Notes under the pieces: generated by a model
What the model saw: the letters and a program-made list of their open reading frames with translations, nothing else
Database searches by the model: none
What the model was told of the DNA's origin: nothing
Translations under genes and position numbers: made by a program
Shown here: positions 58,930-64,000 of the stretch, in pieces
Layout of the letters: every line of letters begins with the position of its first letter
Numbering within the stretch: position 1 is the stretch's first letter
NCBI GenBank assembly: GCA_964016875.1
Contig: OZ024722.1
Location: forward strand, 62,393,443-62,457,442
DNA: 64,000 nt
Direction of reading: 5' to 3'
Source of the DNA: Fallopia convolvulus
Lineage: Eukaryota; Streptophyta; Magnoliopsida; Caryophyllales; Polygonaceae

Positions 58930-61900
58930 ATGGATCCTCCGTTGTTCAGCGAAGGCTCTTTCTCCACGGCGAATCCTTCGCTTGCGGAAATTTGGCCGTT
59001 AGGACTAAGAATGGCAGGCGAAGGCGGGGGCTTTGTAGCGAGCGGGATGGGTGGGTTTGTGGACGCAACCGGCGTGGTGAACCGCGACGGTTCGATTGAG
59101 GAGTCAACCGTGACGGAACAGAGCGGAAGTGTGGGCGGCGGTGGGGGGAGGAAGAGGAGGGCGGTGGCTATGGAGGATGAGTCTTCGAAGAAGTTTTCTG
59201 CTACTCTTACCACTACTACTACTACCAACAGTGGCAATGAATTGGTACATTCTTGATTTTTCTCTGAGTACTACTGTGAAAAATGGCAATAGTGATTGGG
59301 TGTGTGAGTAATTTTTTTACTATTTTTAGGATGTAATTGGAGATGGATAATACTTGTTGAGAATTGCCATTATAAATGGTAACAGCACATTTCTTGCTTT
59401 GGATTCTCCTCTGTAGAAATTGAAAGTTTCTTAATAGTTATGAAGCCCATACATGTGAGTGTCATTTACTTGTTAAGAAGTAAGAACTATATGGTAGATT
59501 TGCACCAAATGTAATGAATGTGGGGAATATTTGCATTCATGGTATATGGTCCAAAGCTGTTCATTTAACCAGGTGTTAAGTGGAATAGTTAGGTGTGATA
59601 GCTGTAGCTGTAAAACTGTTTATCAGCATTTTTTTTTGTGCTAGTTAAATTTCATGCTCATTAGTTTTGGCATGGATTATGGCTTGATTAGTGGAATATT
59701 TTGAATTCTTGGCAAATTACTTGTTTGGATAGGACATCTATTTGGTGTTGTATGGTAGTGGCTTTTACAATTTACTCCTTTTTTTGAATCTTTTCTATCA
59801 TTCATGCAGAACGAGCCAGTTGGTAAACAATTGAAACTATTGGGACCTAAAAATGAGAATGGAGTTTCTAAATCTGGAACAGAAGCAAGTTCAGCTGGTG
59901 GTGGCAAACCTTCTGAGAAAAATGATCAGACGAATGATCCTCTGAAAGACTATATCCATGTTAGAGCAAGAAGAGGTCAAGCTACCGATAGCCATAGTTT
60001 GGCTGAGAGAGTAATTGTCTAACTCCCTGCAGATTTTAAGCTAAGCATTTATTAACCGAGGGTTGAGTACTTTGTCTTCCATGATAACATTCTTATTCTT
60101 GTTTGTTTCTGAACATATTTTTTCATCATTGGTTTTAATATTGATCATTAATCTCTATCCTGGCAGGCTAGGAGGGAAAAAATCAGTGAGAGAATGAAGA
60201 CTCTACAAGATTTGGTGCCTGGATGCAATAAGGTTTGTACAGACAAAGACTATAGTGTTTGCAACCTTCATTCTGAATGTTTAATAAGAAAATATGAAGA
60301 ATTTTCCTTGTTTTCCTAGATGAATAGGCACATAATTTTCTCATAATTCTTGGTGAAATTTTCTGGACAGGTCATTGGGAAAGCACTTGTCCTTGACGAG
60401 ATAATCAATTACATTCAATCATTACAACGGCAGGTTGAGGTAATTTGGCTTGACTAGATGTTATCCATTACATTTTGAATTCTCTTAGTATGTCACTGAA
60501 TGGTTAAATCAAGAATGCTATGGCAAATTAAACTATTGAATTCAATTTATCTATATTTGGCTTTAATAAACTTGGATTCAAATATTGTAAGAGCAGGTAA
60601 TTTGTATGTATACCCACAAACTTTTACTTTCAGAACATTAAGTATGCCAACAAACTCTGACGATACAATTCAGCCTTCCTCCTGTTTTGGTGGTCATTTT
60701 TTTCAATTGAAAACTGGCTAAGTTATCACAACCTCACTGAGACTCCTCAGTAATGCAGTGTTAAGGGCCAGTATACATGGTCCTTCCTTGTGCCTTCTTT
60801 TTTCTGAAATCCTAGTACACTTTGCACCTTTACACAGACAATGGGTCTTGTTCTCACAACATTAAATAATTGTCTAAAGAAAGAAACATTTTTACTGTAT
60901 TTACACAGAAATTAACTCTTGTACATCTTTGAAAGAAATCTGTTTGCAAAATTTGTACTATTCTTTTTCTTTCTTTCAACTTTGAAAGAAACATTTTGAC
61001 TGTATTTACACAGACATTTATTTCTATGCACTTGCTTCTCACAGTTTTCCAGGACTATAATCATTCATATATGAATAGTTGTCTAATTTTTTTGTTTCTG
61101 ATTTTATGTAGTTCCTATCCATGAAGCTTGAAGCTGTTAATTCAGGAATAAATCCTGCTGCCAATGGCTTCCCTTCAAAAGATGTAAGCTCTTAAGTTTG
61201 TGCTTCTCCTAATCACTACACAAAAATCAAATTTCTAGCATATAGTCCGGAGATAGACACTGATTTCATTAAACTGATATAAATTGTCTGAATAGTGGAG
61301 AAGCCTCTGCTGAACTTGTCATTTGAAGGAAAAGTTCAATCTTTCAATTAAATTTGAAAATGAAGATGGTTTGTAGGGTACTTCATTTATTCCACTAATC
61401 TTTCATCACCATGTTCATATTCATCCCGCAAATTTTGCTGGCACCACTGGCCTTCAAAGTTAGTGTAGCTAAAATGCTAAATGCTTCTCAACAGTACTAT
61501 ATAATTGACAAGGACAGAAGAGACAAATACAATCTATGGATGGGGGCTCTCCCTTTAAGTTAGGGGGACCATTATCTTGTTCTCTTCTTATAGCTTACCT
61601 CCAAAATTTACTTCTGTTCTGCTAAGAGCATGCTTTCTGTACACATCACATAGACGATAGTTAAGAAGAGAGAAGTATTACTTGTTCCTTTCATATCTGA
61701 CCTAACAGTAGAGTTTCAGAGTTTGGGTTGAAAGCTACCTTAGATGACAACAACAAGAAAAACTTATACAACTCTCTTGATTTCGTATTTTGTTTTTTCT
61801 ATCCTATGCCTTGAATAATTAGGATTTTTACATGGTTTTTTTGGTAAACCTAAACATTTTTAGTATAGAAGCTTGATGATGACAAATTAGTGTCCATGTG

Positions 61901-62076
61901 ATTATTTTCTAACACTTATATGTTTGTACTTTCAGCCCGGACCCACCACGTTCGATGCAACCGGGATGATGTTTAGCTCACAATCAGGAAGGGAATACGC
62001 ACCTGTTATGGACGCTGAATGGCTGCATATGCACTTGGGTGGTGGTGGTGGTGGTGGCAACTTTGAGAGAACATGA
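58930..62076 (+). CDS. BHLH79: bHLH transcription factor, bHLH79-like, 6 exons
   Basis: Exons 58930-59244, 59810-60010, 60167-60232, 60371-60439, 61112-61183 and 61936-62076 (all GT-AG, phase 0) give 287 aa. The N-terminus [12 protein letters not shown]...[11 protein letters not shown] and the EESTVTEQ and SGNEL words match the bHLH79 group. The DNA-binding segment is [20 protein letters not shown] followed by [12 protein letters not shown]; His167, Glu171 and Arg175 form the H-E-R signature of E-box/G-box binders. Helix 1, loop and helix 2 run to about residue 217 ([20 protein letters not shown]). The C-terminus has [10 protein letters not shown] and a seven-Gly run. It is expected to act in the nucleus as a homo- or heterodimer; this clade is linked to growth and brassinosteroid responses. 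The in-frame ATG at 58894 is possible, but 58930 gives the conserved N-terminus. The gene has a G-box and a short upstream ORF in its 5' region. Confidence 0.94.
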
Positions 62077-63236
62077 CTACATACACACGAGTTCATGTTT
62101 GCTCCTCTAAATTGGTAAGAATTAGCAGATTCTACATTCAAAGTTGGATATAAATGTGATCATCTGTTTAGCCGTTGAAAAAGAACAATATATAGGCCTT
62201 GTATTTGCAATAACAAAGCTCAAAAGGTCTCCTGTAGAGAATTTGCATTCTTTTGCCTCTGTTCTGTCCCTTCTGTGTGTATTATCTTAAGAGTAATTAT
62301 GATCAACCTTCCTCTCGTTGTAGTGTGCTTGAATATTGGTATCATGTAACAAAGGACGTTCCGGATCTTATTGGATCCGTTCATTGTTGTTCTTCCCATT
62401 GATGTATTATGGAGACTGCAATGCGCGACATGTTTTATCGAATAAGCCTTAATGTTTCTATCAGCTGTTGCTGTAACTTCATAAGGTTTTTTCAGTATTG
62501 TAAGGTTACCGTACTAGTCAATGTATCCTGAAGCATGGTATCAATCCTAATATGCCCTTCATTGAATTTAGTGGTAGTTTGGTATATAGCATTATCATTA
62601 AATTATTGTAAAGTTCATTTTGGGCATCAAAAAAAATTAGGGCGAGGAAATAGTGCATCATTCTCGCACAAGCTCATCATTTTTCAGTTATCACAGGGTA
62701 AACTAGTAGTCATTTTTTTTGGGTGATCATGGGATTTCATGCTTACTATCTATATATAACTACTATATAAGAATATTTAATAGAATAAATGGAAAAAAAA
62801 CCATAGTCTTTAATACAAGTATATAGATAGATTTATAAATAAAAAAAGTTGAATTTGACAATGCAAGATATGCAACCAATAATATCAATAAAATTTGTAA
62901 AACAAACAAAAAAGGTATATGAAGATATTTTGAACCCAAAATTTGCCAAACAATGGGCCCTAGGCCCTAATTGATTGAGTCTCTCTAATAGTGGGCCAGC
63001 CTTGATAGACTTCATAGATCTTTGTTCCAGTCTCATCATATTTCATGCTTCATCCTGTAACGGATATAGATGGAAAGATCAAACAATCAGAATACGAGTA
63101 CAAAAATAAGATGGGAAATGCCAAGTGATGCCATTGTGGTTTGATTTTCCTCCAAATCTCTCTCAAAACTCATTTAATGCTCTTCTTAACTTTAAGTGAT
63201 CATATCTCATCACTAAGATTACCTGAGACATGATGA
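62077..63236. other. Intergenic between convergent genes
   Basis: 3' flanks of the bHLH and cyclo-ligase genes, which converge. No other gene or bounded repeat is supported. Confidence 0.5.
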
Positions 63237-64000
63237 TCAAAAGATTTGCCTTTGACTTGCAGTTTGAGAAATGGGTGTGACGCCGTCTGGAGACACTAGC
63301 GCATCAATCAAGACGTCGTTTGGTGTTACTGGGATCACATCCTCATCCAGAATCTGCAATGAATATGATAGAGCAACTACAAAAAAAAAAAAAAAAACAG
63401 AGACAATTGCATCAATGTCTAACATCAGATTGTAAGTTGAAGAGCTTGTGAATAGAGATGTACCAAGCAGCGGCTGCTTCCAACTCCGCTCATTGGCAAG
63501 CTTTTGGTAGTTCCTCAAGAATGTGTCATAGTAACTATCCGGTGTTCATTTTACACAGCGAAAACAAACAAGAAAAAAAGCCAGGTCACTTGGTTGTAGG
63601 AAATTTTTTAACATAAAATGTACATTGATTCTAAATTGGCTAAAATGAAGAAAGGAAGGGAGCTCTATTCGTAAATGAAGCAGGAATAATAATATGTATA
63701 TAGAATGTGAAAATACGAAAGATAAGGTAAAGATGTTTGAACATACCCTCCACCACGGCCCAAGCGTCTCCCAGATTTGTCAAAGGCAAGTCCTACATGA
63801 ACAGTGACAAATGAATCAGGGGTAAAAAATGATTGAAATTAGGAAGAGGCTTGTAGGAGCATTACCTGGAAGCAAGAGTAGGTCAACTGGTTCATTTGCT
63901 AGCATAACTGCAATACATAAAGAATTTTAGGATAGCCTTTGTGAGTAGATAAGAAAAAAAGTTAAGAATCGACTATTAATCAGGTTGGTGAAGCTGATTA
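63237..64000 (-). CDS. 5-formyltetrahydrofolate cyclo-ligase, 3' part (gene continues beyond window)
   Basis: Minus-strand exons 63866-63907, 63747-63792, 63464-63534 and 63237-63376 join in frame: MLANEPVDLLLLPG, GLAFDKSGRRLGRGGGYYDT, FLRNYQKLANERSWKQPLL, then VALSYSLQILDEDVIPVTPN and DVLIDALVSPDGVTP. The enzyme (methenyl-THF synthetase) converts 5-formyl-THF to 5,10-methenyl-THF with ATP, in plant mitochondria. The glycine-rich LGRGGGYYD loop, the nucleotide/substrate site of the family, is intact. The last exon acceptor follows a long T tract (minus strand), and a second AG nearer the stop (in TTGCAG) is inside the coding frame. The N-terminal half lies past position 64000; 63908-64000 appears to be intron. 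Confidence 0.9.

Noticed and set aside
1..64000. tRNA, rRNA or CRISPR features
   Set aside because: Reading by eye, I saw no convincing cloverleaf with A/B boxes, no rRNA words and no regularly spaced repeats. The tRNA-like word at 294-305 is a retrotransposon primer site. A tRNAscan run would settle tRNAs.
1..64000. Biosynthetic or defence gene cluster
   Set aside because: The six genes encode unrelated functions with transposons between them, and no resistance-gene or pathway clustering is visible.

Overview
This window is nuclear DNA of a eudicot plant. The genes have GT-AG introns and plant-specific families, and they sit in AT-rich intergenic DNA packed with LTR retrotransposons, L1-type LINEs and small DNA transposons. 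I could not fix the species from the sequence alone.

Layout. 1-8735: right-hand part of a Ty3/gypsy (chromovirus-like) LTR retrotransposon, whose 5' LTR is cut by the window edge. 8736-16844: gene-poor AT-rich DNA with a solo LTR, a tandem duplication and degraded DNA transposons. 16845-23516 (+): a 17-exon alpha-L-arabinofuranosidase gene (GH51, ASD1-like, 671 aa), with at least six transposon remnants in its introns. 24.0-34.5 kb: a transposon nest. It is an L1-type LINE whose 5' part is inverted and whose 3' part is split by a 6.7-kb LTR retrotransposon, with a hAT-like element and a TGATA-ended element inside. 35531-37867 (+): nodulin-like/NFD4-type MFS transporter. 38706-39175 (-): B12D-like small mitochondrial protein. 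39927-41233: two nested hAT-type non-autonomous elements. 42354-48453 (+): 12-exon DDT-domain protein (DDR4-like, 768 aa). 49152-56170: a chain of non-autonomous DNA elements (hAT, MULE foldback, Stowaway) and one decayed LINE. 58930-62076 (+): bHLH transcription factor close to bHLH79 (287 aa). 63237-64000 (-): 3' part of a 5-formyltetrahydrofolate cyclo-ligase gene.

Exon structures were assembled by hand from reading frame, splice dinucleotides, intron phase and family similarity. Every listed junction keeps the frame. The six genes belong to unrelated housekeeping or regulatory pathways (wall arabinan turnover, membrane transport, mitochondrial function, chromatin, transcription, folate), and nothing suggests a co-functional cluster.

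The most interesting material is structural: an LTR element whose visible LTR ends are identical although its polyprotein is riddled with stops; unrelated-looking hAT families that share one architecture, several with readable 8-bp target duplications; a LINE with twin-priming geometry between homologous flanks; a shrunken copy of DDR4 exon 5 that keeps both splice sites; and a 500-bp near-perfect foldback element with a 9-bp target duplication.
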